This document shows, in pieces, positions 10,984-22,550 of a stretch of 64,000 bases of DNA. The stretch is taken from assembly GCA_003427395.1 (NCBI GenBank), contig BFEA01000057.1, positions 1,457,755 through 1,521,754 of the forward strand, in the 5' to 3' direction. Each line of letters starts with the position of its first letter. Within the stretch, counting starts at the first letter, position 1. The notes below the pieces were generated by a model. It was not told the origin of the DNA. It made no database searches and saw nothing but the letters and a program-made list of their open reading frames with translations. The stretch is from Chara braunii (lineage: Eukaryota; Streptophyta; Charophyceae; Charales; Characeae). The translations under genes were made by a program, and so were the position numbers.

Positions 10984-11520
10984 CTAAATTCTATGATTAA
11001 GTTCTCCTCCTGGATAGGAGAAAGTGCAAACCACGTCCTTAACGTAGTCCTCTACCATCATGCGCTCTTTGTTGGCCAAAGTAAATGCTACCGGTCTACT
11101 AAGGCGCTGCACCCGGTCCTTTAGGCGCAACCTCTCAACGCAGTCACAACTTATGAAGTTTCGTGTGGAGTCTATGTCTACGAAGGCACCGCACTTGCGG
11201 CCACCCACACCGACTTCCACAACGAAATGCTCCCCTCTAGGACCTCGACTTAGTGCCACCCAGGACTCGTGCCGACCACTCACCTTGAAGGTCCTCTAAG
11301 GCTCGCTGCACCCGGTCCTTTAGGCGCAACCTCTCAACGCAGTCACAACTTATGAAGTTTCGTGTGGAGTCTATGTCTACGAAGGCACCGCACTTGCGGC
11401 CACCCACACCGACTTCCACAACGAAATGCTCCCCTCTAGGACCTCGACTTAGTGCCACCCAGGACTCATGCCGACCACTCACCTTTAAGGTCCTCTAAGG
11501 CTTCAGAAACATCCAACGTA
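10984..11520 (-). pseudogene. Retropepsin-like protease region, element B, partly duplicated
   Basis: The aspartic protease motif is GAFVDIDSTRNFIS, where element C has DIGSTRNYIS. The usual D[ST]G triad is therefore altered (Gly to Asp) in B. The motif occurs twice because 199 bp are tandemly duplicated (see next entry). It ends in a stop at the SFLVSDD-equivalent position. Confidence 0.75.
11106..11503. repeat. 199-bp tandem duplication inside the protease region of B
   Basis: 11106-11304 and 11305-11503 are almost identical (a few single-base differences such as actcgtgcc/actcatgcc and ccttgaagg/cctttaagg). The unit is not a multiple of three, so it destroys the frame. Elements A and C lack it. 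Confidence 0.9.
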
Positions 11521-11639
11521 CAGAGCAGTTGGGTCCGTATGCGTCTACGGGGTGACTAAGTGGTCAATAGCTTCGGCCAACTATTGAAACAGGGAGGGTA
11601 CATCACCCGCTTCAACGAAAGTAGAAGCAGCTAGAACTT

Positions 11640-13500
11640 CTCCTGGCCCTAGGTGTTTCTCGAGCTGGAGCTCATAGAGGCCCCAAATTGAGAAGAAGGA
11701 TACCCACCCTTAGAAGGGATTTTCTATGCGACCTTTGTGTTTCTGCATTTAAACTGCTGATGGCCATACTCGCAACAATTTATGCAGGCCCGTCGCTGCC
11801 AGCGGTCCTGCCACAACTCTTGATCCAAATCGGCTTGAACCCAAGCAGCTATTTTGTTTGGGTTTGTGGTTTGCCTCTGACTCCTCTGTTCCCCGCCCTT
11901 GACGCGGCCACCTGCCCTAGTCTTGACTACCACGGCGAGGTTGCTACCCTCAGCACTATCCTCGCCGTCTAACTCTGAACTCTCCACTAGGTCAGAAACA
12001 TCATCGATCTCAGGTTGATTCCCTTCGAAATCAACCATCATCAATCGACTACCATTTTTCTTCCACTCTTGCGAAACCTTATTCTTTCTCCCGTCCGTTG
12101 GGGGGCTTTGAGCACCACCCAGCCTAGCCTCTAAATCTAGGGCCTTCTTGCTGAAGGTCTCAAAAGTGTGATACTCTAGCCCGAGCCTCGCTGGCTAATA
12201 AGTTCTTGATGTCTGTGGGAAGACACCTCAAGAACATGGTCAGCAAGACTTGTGGATTGTACTCCATGCTTGGGACAACAATCAAACGCTCTACGGTCGT
12301 GGTGAGTTCGCGCACCAACTTGTACTTCCTAGCATCAAGTTTCAATAACCCATCACTGGCTATCTACGCCTGTTGAGGGTTGTGCCACCGCGCCTCTACC
12401 AAATCCATAAAGCTCTCTAGGGTGTGGGTCTTGGCCCAATCACCCATGTTCCTGCCGAATCCCTTGGAAGCCACCAATTCATTAAGCCAGCGAGCTGCTG
12501 AACCCTCTAAGTAGGATGTAGCAGTTATCACCTCCTCCTCTACCAGTGTCCTCTGCGCCTTGACCCACGCTGGAACCGTTCTCAACCAAGTGTCAAGAGC
12601 TCCTCCTTATCTTCTGAGAAGGTGGCGGGTCGCTTCAGTGGGGTCTTGGGTACCAAGGTTGCTGCTGTCCCACTTGTGAGACAAGTGGCGGATGGGGCGT
12701 AGCACCAGCCGCTGGACCTGAAGATGAAGAAGCAACAGTCTGAGACATGGCTGCTGCTGACGTACCGCTTGGTGTTGGTCCGAACTGAGGCGGATACGGA
12801 CCTGTCATCGCTGAGAATGCCAGCGACGGCAAAGCTTCTGGCCTGACTCCTGGCCTGTGCATGTCATTAGGATCTGGTCCAAGGTGTCCTGGATAGCGTC
12901 CAGTTTGCTGTCCATGTACGCATGCATGAACAAGATGCTCGCCTTAAAAATATTTTCGGTGTCGTTAAGGGTCAAGTCATCTAACCCTTCTAGTGCAACT
13001 TTATCTGCCTCCCTACCCTCTAGTCTGACACTCCTATCTTTAATCGCTTTCTCTCTTTTAGTAGCCTGTTTAAGTTCCCCCTCTAGCCTTAACCGGATCC
13101 TCTCTACCTGCTGGAGCTCCATCTGCTCCATTGTAAGGTGGGGCGGCGAGCTGGACTGCCCGCCCGCCATCTGACTAGAGCCAGCTCCTGGCGTACTGGA
13201 GATGGATTGTGAACTGGTCGAGTTGAGCAGCATGCCCAAAACCTGACCAGTTGAGTTCGCAGCAAAAGTTGTTGAAGAGGTAGCCATTGCTACCGCGCTA
13301 GCTGCTGCTGCTGCCAACACTATTCTACAACTGGCTACTGCCTCTCTTGCAGTCTCTAGATTACCGGCCCTTGCTTCGGTCCTTAGTCTTCTTTCGTCCC
13401 TTGGTAGTAGAAACTGGAACACGACGGGTATCCTGCCTATGTCTCGTCTTGTCTGCCACCTATCGTCAGTTGTACCTTCACCCCCGACTGATCCACTCAT
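11640..13500 (-). pseudogene. gag polyprotein of element B
   Basis: Starts MSGSVGGEG at 13500, matching the MSGSNFDEG start of C. An Ala/Ser-rich N-terminus is followed by a coiled-coil-like stretch (MEQMELQQVERIRLRLEGEL), a Pro/Gly linker (12862-12635), the gag core (12585-12160; SYLEGSAARWLNELV, LLTMFLRCLPTDIKNLL) and the zinc knuckle CINCCEYGHQQFKC (CX2CX4HX4C) near 11760. Frameshifts occur near 12860, 12600 and 12170, and a stop follows NPQQA. The knuckle is followed by TAG and, further on, a second TAG in the same frame; both stops are at the same places as in element C. Confidence 0.85.
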
Positions 13501-14754
13501 TGGCTAGGCAAACGCTGTCTGCACTAGGACTCTCGCTGGAACCTACCGAAACTTGTGTTTGGCCGGTGCTAAAAATAAATAAATAATAATTATCTGGCGA
13601 GTTACCTAGGCTACCATTCAAGCGGTATCAACAACACGTACACACAGACTGTACACTATAACCTACTTCTACCTTGATTAGTTCTCTTACAGGAGCTTTG
13701 AGAAGAACAAACTATGGTAGAACATCATAGTCCTACTAGGTGTCAGCGGTCTGTCCACCAACTAATCAAAAATAAAAATATACTATACTAAGCAGATGTA
13801 TGCACAATGGGTATGATAGTGTTTGCCAATTGAGTCCTCAATTGGAATCTCCTTCCCCTGTATCCAACGTGCTTGTGAGCATCATCAAGCGGCAGTGTAA
13901 GTTGTGCATTAACGGCCCACCCCTATGCGTGTATGCAAATGACCAACTTGCCTGTTCTTTATCCTCGCAAGCAACGACCCTTACGTCTGACTCATCTGGT
14001 TGATCAAGAGGCAATTTAAGGACAACCCCCAAGAGTCCTTAGGAATTATTTAACATCGCAATCAGGACGACGATCACAGCCAGTGGACAGTTCAGACCCC
14101 AACCAAAAATATTTATAGACGGTCTGGGAGCGTCTGCACAGGACTGGTCAGTCCGCACACCCCTCCTATCAGTGCAGCAAAGAGCCTCAAAGGACAAAGC
14201 AGCATGGCCTGCGTGTACTACTCCCATGGGTTGGCATGGTGACCGTGACCCATGCTTCGACCAGGGCCCTTCAGAGGCACCGCCCTCTCCTGCCAGATGC
14301 GCCACCGGGAAGAATGTCGTCTCTCAAGATAGAGCGCACACGACTCCCAACCAAGGAGAGGACACTCAAGGTTGGACTCACTTCCTCACGGTAAGAAGAG
14401 ATTGAGAGCGTAGATAAGGAATGGGGACAACGTACCTGGAGATAGCTGCCCCCAACCACAGATTTCTCACCAATTGAGCCGACGTGCATTTCGATGACCG
14501 GTCATAGCCTCGGTACCACCCACAACGTGATGCAGTGCCACCTCGGCCAAAATGCCACATCAGCATGCTCTCATCACTATACATACATCCACTGTCGCCA
14601 CAGCTCTCATGCTGTCGCCACAGCCTTCCAGCGGCCGGCCCCTCTACCTGGGCCCCGCTCTATCAGGCCAGCGCCAAAGTATCCTTACTGCACATGAAGC
14701 ATCGTCAGCGGACCAAGTAACAATGTTGCCAGCGCGAGGTAAGTGGCAATCACA
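13501..14754 (-). other. Leader of element B
   Basis: About 1.25 kb between primer site and gag, matching the leader of C in reverse complement, including the ggttggcatggtgaccgtgacc block (14229) and a donor-like CCAG/GTACGT (minus strand, near 14430). No ORF of note. Confidence 0.65.
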
Positions 14755-14771
14755 AACCAGCTCCGCTACCA
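14755..14771 (-). promoter_or_regulatory. Primer binding site of element B
   Basis: Minus strand TGGTAGCGGAGCTGGTT, 3 nt from the LTR end at 14775. Same initiator-Met-like type as A and C, with one further change. Confidence 0.75.
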
Positions 14772-14774
14772 AAT

Positions 14775-15848
14775 TGCACGGAATATGAGTGTGAACGATA
14801 TACAAAAAAACAAGTGAAATCACACAGATGCCCAAGTAGTCGTGTACAAGCAGAGAGTACAAATGCACCGAGAATCCATCCAAATAGAGAAATACAATGA
14901 AGTAATGAGCCAATGTTCAAGCCCTCAGGCCACACCAACACAGTATCCAATGTTGCTCTTCTCTGTCTGGTGCCCAGCGCCCAGCCTACTCTACTCGACT
15001 ATCCTACCGACAGCGGTATTCACACAACAGGCTCACTTCGACTCTCGGAGACCAATGTACATGATGTCAACACCATAGCCGACCTTGCTTCATGCACCAG
15101 GTACATATCTCGTCACCCTCATCAGACCTTGACCACCCACACACTTGCCTCCTTCCTGAAGACCACCAATCGCCCTCGTACCCCCTAGCGCCCAGCAGCC
15201 CGGCTATGGCTGCCAGCGCCCCACTTCACCACTCACGCACCCGCACGCGCCCTGGCCGCATCGCAGCTTGCCATGTCTCGCACAGCAACGCAGCAGCATG
15301 ACCGCATTGCCTGCATGGGCCAGAACGTCCAGGCCCTGGCTACTCTTCTTCCTATATGGAAGTGGCAGCCCCTGCATTGCTGCGTGTGGCCTGGCTGGAA
15401 GCTTCCAGTAGCTTCCTGTTGGGGCCCAGTTCCTGCGCCCAGGCCAGGCCTGGGCCCTTTACAGTTGGGCACGACCTAAGTCTCCAGACTTGGGCCGCTT
15501 GCTGCATTTGCACAGGACCCCGGGGTAGGTACGTTGACAGTACTGCTTTTGCATAGGCCGGTGCCCACTTCATGATGCATCGGCCCTGCTTTTTGTGTAT
15601 GTGCCCAGGCGCAACTGCCAAGGCCTGGGCGAACTGTACGACGCAACTTAGTGAGGCTCGCTCGTCCACTCAACCAACTGGCGGGCTGCAACAGCCTGAA
15701 TACCCATATATGAAAATGTTGAGTTTTTGGCCTCCGATGATTATTCAGGCCCGCCTTCACTTAGGGCACGCACTCGGCTTGCTGGGGGCCTCTGCCCGGA
15801 ACATGTATGTATGTCTGATAGGGGCCCCATGAGGGCTCATTCCTCGCA
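14775..15848 (-). repeat. 5' LTR of element B (1074 bp)
   Basis: Minus strand TGCGAGGAATGAGCCC...TTGCA/CCGTGCA. Uninterrupted counterpart of 3697-4126 plus 7276-7945. Rich in TGGGCC/GGCCCA motifs. Confidence 0.9.
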
Positions 15849-15959
15849 CAAGAAACTATATCGCGGAAAATAAAAAAAATTATCTGTGGAATATTCAGAA
15901 GAAATTGCGGAAATAAATCCGCAGAATATTCCAAGTTTCAACAAAACGATTCTCAGAAG
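15849..15959. repeat. AT-rich satellite fragment between elements B and C
   Basis: Contains caagaaac, tatatcgcggaaaataa, gaatattc and ccgcagaatattccaagttt, the same motif set as 3460-3696. It holds the right-hand target duplication of B (CAAG, 15849-15852) and the left-hand one of C (GAAG, 15956-15959). Confidence 0.75.
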
Positions 15960-17022
15960 TGTGAGGATTGAGCCCTCATTGGGGCCTTACCAACATGCAT
16001 ATGTTCTGGGCTAAGGCCCCCAACAAGCCTCGTGCCCGCCCTAAGTGAAGGCGGGCCAGAATATCCACAAGAGGCCGTCCTTTCAGCATTTCACGAAGTG
16101 GGTATCAGACAGTTGCCGCACGCCAGTTGGTTGGACTGCATCGTGAGCCCAGACTCCTGCAGAGGCAGTTAAGGCCAGGGCCTCAGTTGGTTGAGCCCTG
16201 GGCGCCAGTCTGGGAGGCCGACACATCACACATTGGACGCTGGCCTATGGAAAAGCAGCATTGTGTCATAGAGGCCGGGCGAACCAATGGGAAACCGGAA
16301 CGGGGTCTGAATCTGTACGATGGCCCTGACATAAGGGGCGCAACTGTATTACCTGGGCCCCACCTGTGATTGGGCCTGGGCCCAGACGCAGGCTCGAGGG
16401 AGGCCACCCACACGCAGAAAGGCCTAAAGGCAGAATGTGCGAGTGGGCAGGGATCTTGGCCAATGCAGGCATTGCGGGCATGCTGCTGAATTGTAGCGCG
16501 GGTGCTTGCACTATGCTCTGGCTGAGAGAAAGCTGGCTGGCGCTAAGCGGTAGGGCGCAGCTGGGGTGCAAGGCGCTGACAGCCATAGCCGGGCTGCAGG
16601 AAGGCGTAGAAGGAGGTGAGGGCGAAGGTGGGCTTTGGAAGGAGGAGACAATGAGTGGGAGTCAGGGAAGAGAAGAGTGGAGCCAGGGAGTACTTACCTG
16701 GTGTGCGAGAGGAGGTCGGCATTGGTGTTGAGGTCAAGCACGCTTGTCCTCAAGTCATCCTGGTCGCGTCATGCTGTAGCTGTAGGGATAGGCTGTAGAG
16801 TAGATAGGGCGCCCAGTGCCATTCGAAGTGAGAGCTACATTGGGTTCTGATGTTGGTGTGGCCCTTCGGGCTTGGACATTTGACTCTCGATTCTGCTGTA
16901 TCGTTCTCAATGAATGGTTTCTTGGTTCCAATGTGCTATCTGCTCTTTGCTTAACTACATGGACTTCAGGGTGATTTGCAATTTGGATTTTCTGTACTTT
17001 GTTCACACTCATGTTCCTTGTA
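15960..17022 (+). repeat. 5' LTR of element C (1063 bp)
   Basis: Starts TGTGAGGATTGAGCCC, ends TTCCTTGTA. GC-rich U3 with many GGGCC motifs (for example 16350-16385). A splice-donor-like acttacctggt occurs near 16692. Confidence 0.92.
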
Positions 17023-17025
17023 ATT

Positions 17026-17045
17026 TGGTATTGGAGCTGGTTCGA
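17026..17045 (+). promoter_or_regulatory. Primer binding site of element C
   Basis: TGGTATTGGAGCTGGTTCGA, 3 nt after the LTR. Resembles the plant initiator-Met primer site. Confidence 0.8.
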
Positions 17046-18373
17046 TTCGCCGCTTACCTTGTGGGCTGGCGACATACAGACTTGGTGCATTGATGATGCT
17101 TCTTTGCAGTAGGTGCTTGTGACGTCAGGCAAAATAGCGCGCGACCCGGGTAGAGGGTTGCGCGCTGGAAGGCTATACAGCTTGGGACGCTGTGGCGACA
17201 GCTGAATGTATGTATGGTGATGAGAGCATGCTGATATGGCATTTGGCTGAGGTGGCACTGCATTGCGATTGTGGGTGGTACCAAGGCTATGACCGGTCAT
17301 CAAATGCACATTCAGCTCAATTGGTGAGAAATCTGTGGTTCGGGGCAGCTATCTCCAGGTACGTTGTTTCCTTACCTTATCTACCCTCTCAATCTCTTCT
17401 TACCGAGAGGAAGTGAGTCCAACTTGAGAGTCCTCTCTTTTGGTGAGGTGTCGTGAGGGCTCTACCTTGAGAGACGACAATCTTCCCGGTGGCGCATCTG
17501 GAAGGAGAAAGGGCGGTGCCTCTGAAGAGACCTGGTCGAAGCACGTGGGTCAAGGTCACCATGCCAACCCAATAAGATTAGTACATGCATGGGATGGCTG
17601 CTTGGTCCATTGGGGCTCTTTGCTGCGCTGATAGAGGGGTGTGCGGACTGAACAGGCTTATGCAGATGCTCCCAGACAGTCTATAAACATTTCTGGTTGG
17701 GGTTCCGATCTGTCCACTGGCTGTGATCGTCGTCCTGATTGCGACGTTAAATAATTCCTGAGAGACCTTGGGGGCAGTCCTTAAATAGCCTCTTGATCAG
17801 CCAGATCAGTCGGATGTACGGCTCGTTGCACACGAGGATAAATAACGGGCAAGCCTGGCCATAAGCATGCACCTGGGGCACAGGGGTGGGCCGACATCTC
17901 ACACTTAAGACACTGCTGCTCATTGATGCTCATCGGAATGTTGGATTGAGGGGAGGGTAGGTTCCAATTGGTGCTCAACTGTAAACACAACCATTTCCAC
18001 TATTCATACATCTGCAACATAATTTCGTTTTATTTTTGATTAGTTGGTTGACAGACTGCTAACGCCTCACAGACAACTTAGTTTAGGACTGTAGTAGACT
18101 ACCATAGCCAGTTCTATGCAAAGCTTATGTAAGTGAACTGATCTGGATAAAATTAGATTATGTTTACAGTCTTTGTGAATGTTGTAGGCTGCCACTTGAT
18201 CGGTTAAGTAGGGGACCTGCCGGACACATTTATTTTTAGAAAATTAGGTGTCGGTCAGACTCAAGTAGAGGACCTGCCGGACACATTTATTTTTAGAAAA
18301 TTAGGTGCCGGTCAGACATGCTATGGTAGGACTCCAGCAGGGAGTTGTAGTGCAGATAGTGTTTGCCTAGCTG
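17046..18373 (+). other. Leader of element C
   Basis: 1.3 kb without a convincing gene. Contains CCAG/GTACGT near 17354, a good splice-donor match also present in B, so a spliced RNA is possible. It ends with a 57-bp tandem duplication just before gag. Confidence 0.6.
18206..18319 (+). repeat. 57-bp tandem duplication in the leader of C
   Basis: 18206-18262 and 18263-18319 share aggacctgccggacacattt and tagaaaattaggtg(t/c)cggtcag. B has a single related copy near 13560. Confidence 0.85.
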
Positions 18374-20189
18374 ATGAGTGGGTCAAACTTCGATGAGGGT
18401 AGAGTTGACGATGCGAGGCTGACACCTTCAAGATCACATAGGGTCCCGCACGTGTTTCAGGCCCTACAGTCGGGAGACGAAAGACGGCTTCGTGCCGAAG
18501 TTAGAGCCCGTGCTTACGCAGCAGCCAGGGAAGCAGCACTAGCTGCAAGTCAGGTGTTAGCAACAGCAAACGCTGCAGCTAGGGAACAGGCAGCAGCAGC
18601 AGCCAGCACAGCAGCAATGGCTACTGCTGCAGCATCCTCTGCTGCATCCTCGTCTGGGACCCAGTTGGGGATGCCCCATGGGCCCACGGGTACTTCCGGA
18701 TCGGTAGGTTCCAGTCAGTCCACAAGTCAAATGGCGGGCTCGCAGTTCAGTCTGTTAACCCCACGCGGCAGAGAGCTACAAGAGCTCCAACAAGTCGAGA
18801 GGATCCGCACACGGTTAGAGAGGGAACTGAAGCAAGCTACCGATAGAGAAAATGAGATTAGAAATAGAACAGCCAGGCTAGATACATTAGAGGCAGACAA
18901 GGCTGCATTAGAGGAGTTAGATGAGTCAGCAATGTCTGACGCAATGAAAGTGTTAAGGTCCAGCATACTGTCATTGCATGCGCACGTAGACAGCAGGCTG
19001 GACTTCATGCAGAACTCCTTGGACCAAATCTTGGACCTTTTGCAAAGGTCAGGATTAAGGCCAGGATCACAGTCGCCGTTGCCGTTAACGACGATGTCAG
19101 GCCCCTTTCCGGTACAAGCTGGCACACAACCAAGTGGTACGTCTGCAGCAGCCGCACAGACTGTTGCTTCTACTTCTTTTGGTCCAACGGCTGGAGCTAC
19201 ACCACAGCCGCAACAATTTGTTCCACCTCAGGGACAACAACAAAGTCCATGGTACCCAAAGACCCCGATGAAGCCACCCCTTGCTTTCTCTGGTGAGAAG
19301 AAAGACGAGGAACTCAACACTTGGTTGAGAACGGTTCCAATGTGGGTAAGGGCAAAGATGACGTTGCAGGAGTAGGAGGTGATTACTGTTGCATCTTACC
19401 TCGAGGGTAAGGCAGCCAAATGGCTGGATGGGATAGTAGCTAAGGCTGGGTTCGGACGACGCATGGCAGACTGGGGTAAAACCCTCACTTTAGAAGAGTT
19501 CTTGGATATGGTAGAAGCTCGCTGGCATAATCCGCAGCAGGCACAAATCCCCACTGATGCGATGCTCAGACTAGACCAGCGAAGGTACAAGTCTGTCAGA
19601 GAGCTGACGTCTACCGTAGAGAACCTCATCGTCGTTCCCGGTATACGCTATGATGACCAGGTCTTATTGACCATGTTTCTGAGATGTCTGCCCGAGAATC
19701 TCAAAACCTTACTGGCCAGCGAGGCTCGCCTCGAGTATCATTCTTTTGAGACCTTCTCCAGAAAGGCCTTAGACTTGGAGGCTACCCTAGGAAGTGTTCA
19801 ACCTACTCCAGTAGACGGGAGGAAGAAGAAGAGTCCACAAAAGTGGAAAAAGAAGGGTAGTAGATTGATGATGGTTGAGTCCCCCCTGGAGTCAAACTGA
19901 AATCGAAGAACTTACCGACCTGATGGACGATTCAGAGTATGACGGCAAGGAAATCGCTGAGGGTAGCACCCTCGCCGCAGTAGTCAAGGCAAAGGCTGGT
20001 GGTCGCAGTAAAGGCGGTCATCAAAAGAGTCAAGGGCAGGCCGCCTCCAATCAGTCCAAAGTAGCAGATTGGGTCAAGGCAGGTCTTGATCAGGAAGTGT
20101 GGCGGGACCGCCGAGTGCGTGGTGCTTGCATTAACTGTGGTGAATATAGACACACCCAGTATAAGTGCAAGAATGCAAAGGTCACGTAG
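18374..20189 (+). pseudogene. gag polyprotein of element C
   Basis: The start MSGSNFDEGRVDD is shared with B. Domains in order: charged N-terminus; Ala-rich stretch (residues ~55-95); helical region RELQELQQVERIRTRLEREL; Pro/Gln/Ser linker (~230-300); gag core beginning LAFSGEKKDEELNTWLR. A TAG at 19373-19375 interrupts the core, which continues in the same frame (SYLEGKAAKWLDGIV, VLLTMFLRCLPENLKTLL). A frameshift near 19885 leads to the nucleocapsid part with the zinc knuckle CINCGEYRHTQYKC, ending at TAG 20187-20189. Without the inner TAG and the shift it would be about 600 residues, normal for a gypsy gag. Confidence 0.88.
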
Positions 20190-20258
20190 AAGATACCCCC
20201 TAAGGGAGGGGTGCCTTCTTCCCAGGCTGGGACCAGTTCCAGTTCGGGAAACACTTGA
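20190..20258 (+). other. gag-pol junction with two conserved stops and a -1 frame change
   Basis: After TAG (20187) the gag frame continues (KIPPKGGVPSSQ...) to a second stop TGA at 20256-20258. The pol frame is -1 relative to gag. Element B shows the same order: TAG at the same codon after the knuckle, a second stop (TAG) at the equivalent codon, and pol in -1. The -1 frame itself is closed just upstream by TAA in both. Whether this is a working recoding site or shared decay is open. Confidence 0.5.
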
Positions 20259-21283
20259 GGCCGGTGGAAGTTTTAGCTGCTTCTACTCATGGTGAAGTGG
20301 GCCAGATACCCTCCCCACTTCATGAGATGGCCATAGCTGATGACTCTTTAGTCACCCTGCAGACACACTCGGACCAAACCATGCTTTGTACGTTGGATGT
20401 GTCTGAAGCCTTAGAGGACTTACAAAGCGAATGGTCGAATAGTGATCCACGCGAGTCGTGGGTGGCAATAACTGCAGATCCTAGAGGGGAACATTTCGTA
20501 GTGGAGGTTGCTGTAGGAGGCCGCAAATGTGGTGCCTTCGTAGACATCGGCTCCACCCGAAATTATATAAGTCGCGACTGTTTCGAAAGGCTGCGTCTAA
20601 AGGACCAGGTGCAGCACCTAAGTAGACCAGTAGCATCTACTTTGGCCAATAAGGAGCGCATGGTTGTCACAGACTATGTCAAGGATGTAGTGTGCACCTT
20701 CTCCTATGGAGGAGGGGAACTTAATCACAAGATTTCGTTCCTGGTTAGCGACGACTTGCCATTTGATATGTTGTTAGGGATGTACTACCTTGAGGTTGCC
20801 AAGCCCCAGTTTGACTGGGACAAGAAGGTTCTCAAGCATAAGTTGCCTGATGGGAGGACCGTGAGACTGGCCAAGTATAAGGCTAGTAGGTTGTTAGAAT
20901 CCTATGACTGCTTGTGTGCATCAACGTTCTACAATGATTATAAACAGAACCAAGAGGAGGGTATGTACCTAGTGTATGTCTCTGAGAAAGGGGAGGCCGT
21001 TAAAACACCCCCAGAGATAGAACACGTCGTTGCTAAGTTCCCTGATCTGTTTGAGGAACCTATAGGAGTCGTAGAAAGGGAGATTGTCCACGCCATAGAA
21101 ATCATTCGAGGGAGTAAAACCCCAAAGGGAAGGATCTATAGGATGGCTCCGGCCGAGTTGGACGAACTTCGGCGACAACTGAAAAAACTTACAGAGAAGG
21201 GATGGATATGGCCTAGTACTTCCCCCTTCGGATCACCAGTGTTATTCGTACCGAAAGGGGCGGTGGTTGAGGATGTGCATTGA
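20255..21283 (+). pseudogene. Retropepsin and RT N-terminus, element C
   Basis: 342 open codons. No good ATG lies at its start, as expected for a pol fused to gag by recoding. The protease motif is AFVDIGSTRNYIS near residue 95, with the partner strand LPFDMLLGMYYLEVA near residue 170. Then follow the linker and RT entry SKTPKGRIYRMAPAELDELR and STSPFGSPVLFVPK. A frameshift at ~21265 leaves the next RT motif ([13 protein letters not shown]) in another frame. Confidence 0.87.
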
Positions 21284-22550
21284 TTACAGAGGTCTCAATG
21301 CCATCACTGTGAAGAACGCTGAGCCTCTACCACGCATTGACGACCTATTGGATAGGGTGCAGGGATGTGAGTACTATACCAAGATAGATCTAAAATCCGG
21401 CTACCATCAGATTGCCATAAGACTTTAGGATCAACACAAAACCGTGTTTCAGACCAGGTACAGTCTGTACAAGTTTGTGGTGATGCCCTTTGGCTGTTGC
21501 AATGCGCCGGGTACATTCCAGCGCGCCATGAATAGGATCTTCCATGACTACTTGGACAAGTTTGTCGTCGTGTACCTCGACAATATTCTTGTCTTCAGTA
21601 AGTCTGTCGAGGAGCATGCACGACATTTAGAGATTGTTCTCTCACTCCTGCGAGAACACAAGTATAAGGTCAACCTCGAGAAATGTGAGTTCGGACGCAC
21701 TAGGATCTTGTACTTGGGTCATGAAGCATCCGCGGCAGGGATTAGGCCGAAAGATGCAAAGGTGGCTAGCATAAGGGACTGGCCACGACCTCAGACTGGT
21801 ACTGAGGTCAGATCTTTCTTAGGAATGTGCGATTACTATAGGAACTTCGTGAAGAATTATTCTACAATCGCCTCTCCTTTGACTGATCTCACTCGACTTG
21901 ACACACCGTGGGAGTGGAGTGATGAGTGTGAGGTTGCTTTCAAGCAATTGAAGCATGCCCTCATGAATCATGAGGTTCTCATGGTGCCCGATCCTCAGAA
22001 GCCTTTCATAGTGACCACTGACGCAAGCCAATACGGCATTGGCGCAGTGCTGGCTCAGCAGGATGGGAAAAAGTTGAGACCGATTGAGTATATGAGCAAG
22101 AAAATGCCATCAAAGAAACTGGCGAAGTCCACCTACGAAAGGGAACTCCATGCCCTCTACAAGGCACTTGTCCATTGGAGGCACTTTCTGTTGGGGCGGT
22201 TTCTCTATCTGAGAACTGACAATCAGACCCTCAAATGGATCAAGACTCAACCTGCTCTTTCTGATGCGCTCAAGCACTGGATTGAGGTCATAGATCAGTA
22301 TGACTTCAAGCTGGAGTATCTGAAGGGAGAGTACAATAAGGTTGCAGATGCGTTGTCACGTAGGGCAGACTACCTAGGGCCGCTAGTTTTCGAATTTGGC
22401 GTATCTGAAGAAGTAACTCAGTCGCTGGTGGGAGCCTATCAGGAAGACCCTGTCACGATGGACATCATACGCAAACTGCAGGTGAAAGATAAGGCCACAG
22501 AAGATGAGTTTGTTATGGTGGACGGGCTACTCTTTCTGAGAAATGTTTAG
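21264..22550 (+). pseudogene. Reverse transcriptase and RNase H, element C
   Basis: 21264-21430 encodes [19 protein letters not shown] and [12 protein letters not shown], then a stop (tag, 21427-21429). 21444-22550 is open: FQTRYSLYKFVVMPFG, VVVYLDNILVFSKS, KCEFGRTRILYLGHE, then RNase H with VTTDASQYGIGAVL (Asp), STYERELHALY (Glu), LRTDNQTLKW (Asp), and the tether VADALSRRADYLG. The RT catalytic box reads YLDN (21573-21584) where B and D have YLDD; the second metal-binding Asp is lost, so this copy should be inactive. Confidence 0.9.

Larger units (their letters stand above)
3697..15848 (-). mobile_element. Ty3/gypsy element B, full length but decayed and carrying a nested insertion
   Basis: Minus-strand order: 5' LTR 15848-14775, primer site, leader, gag, protease, RT, RNase H remnant, integrase, chromodomain-like tail, polypurine tract, 3' LTR 7945-3697. 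The 3' LTR is interrupted at 4126/7276. The 4 bases CAAG occur directly outside both ends (3693-3696 and 15849-15852), a target-site duplication. Without the insertion the element is about 9.0 kb, the same as element C. Private lesions are a 199-bp tandem duplication in the protease region, a deletion of about 180 bp in RNase H, and many stops and frameshifts. Confidence 0.85.
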
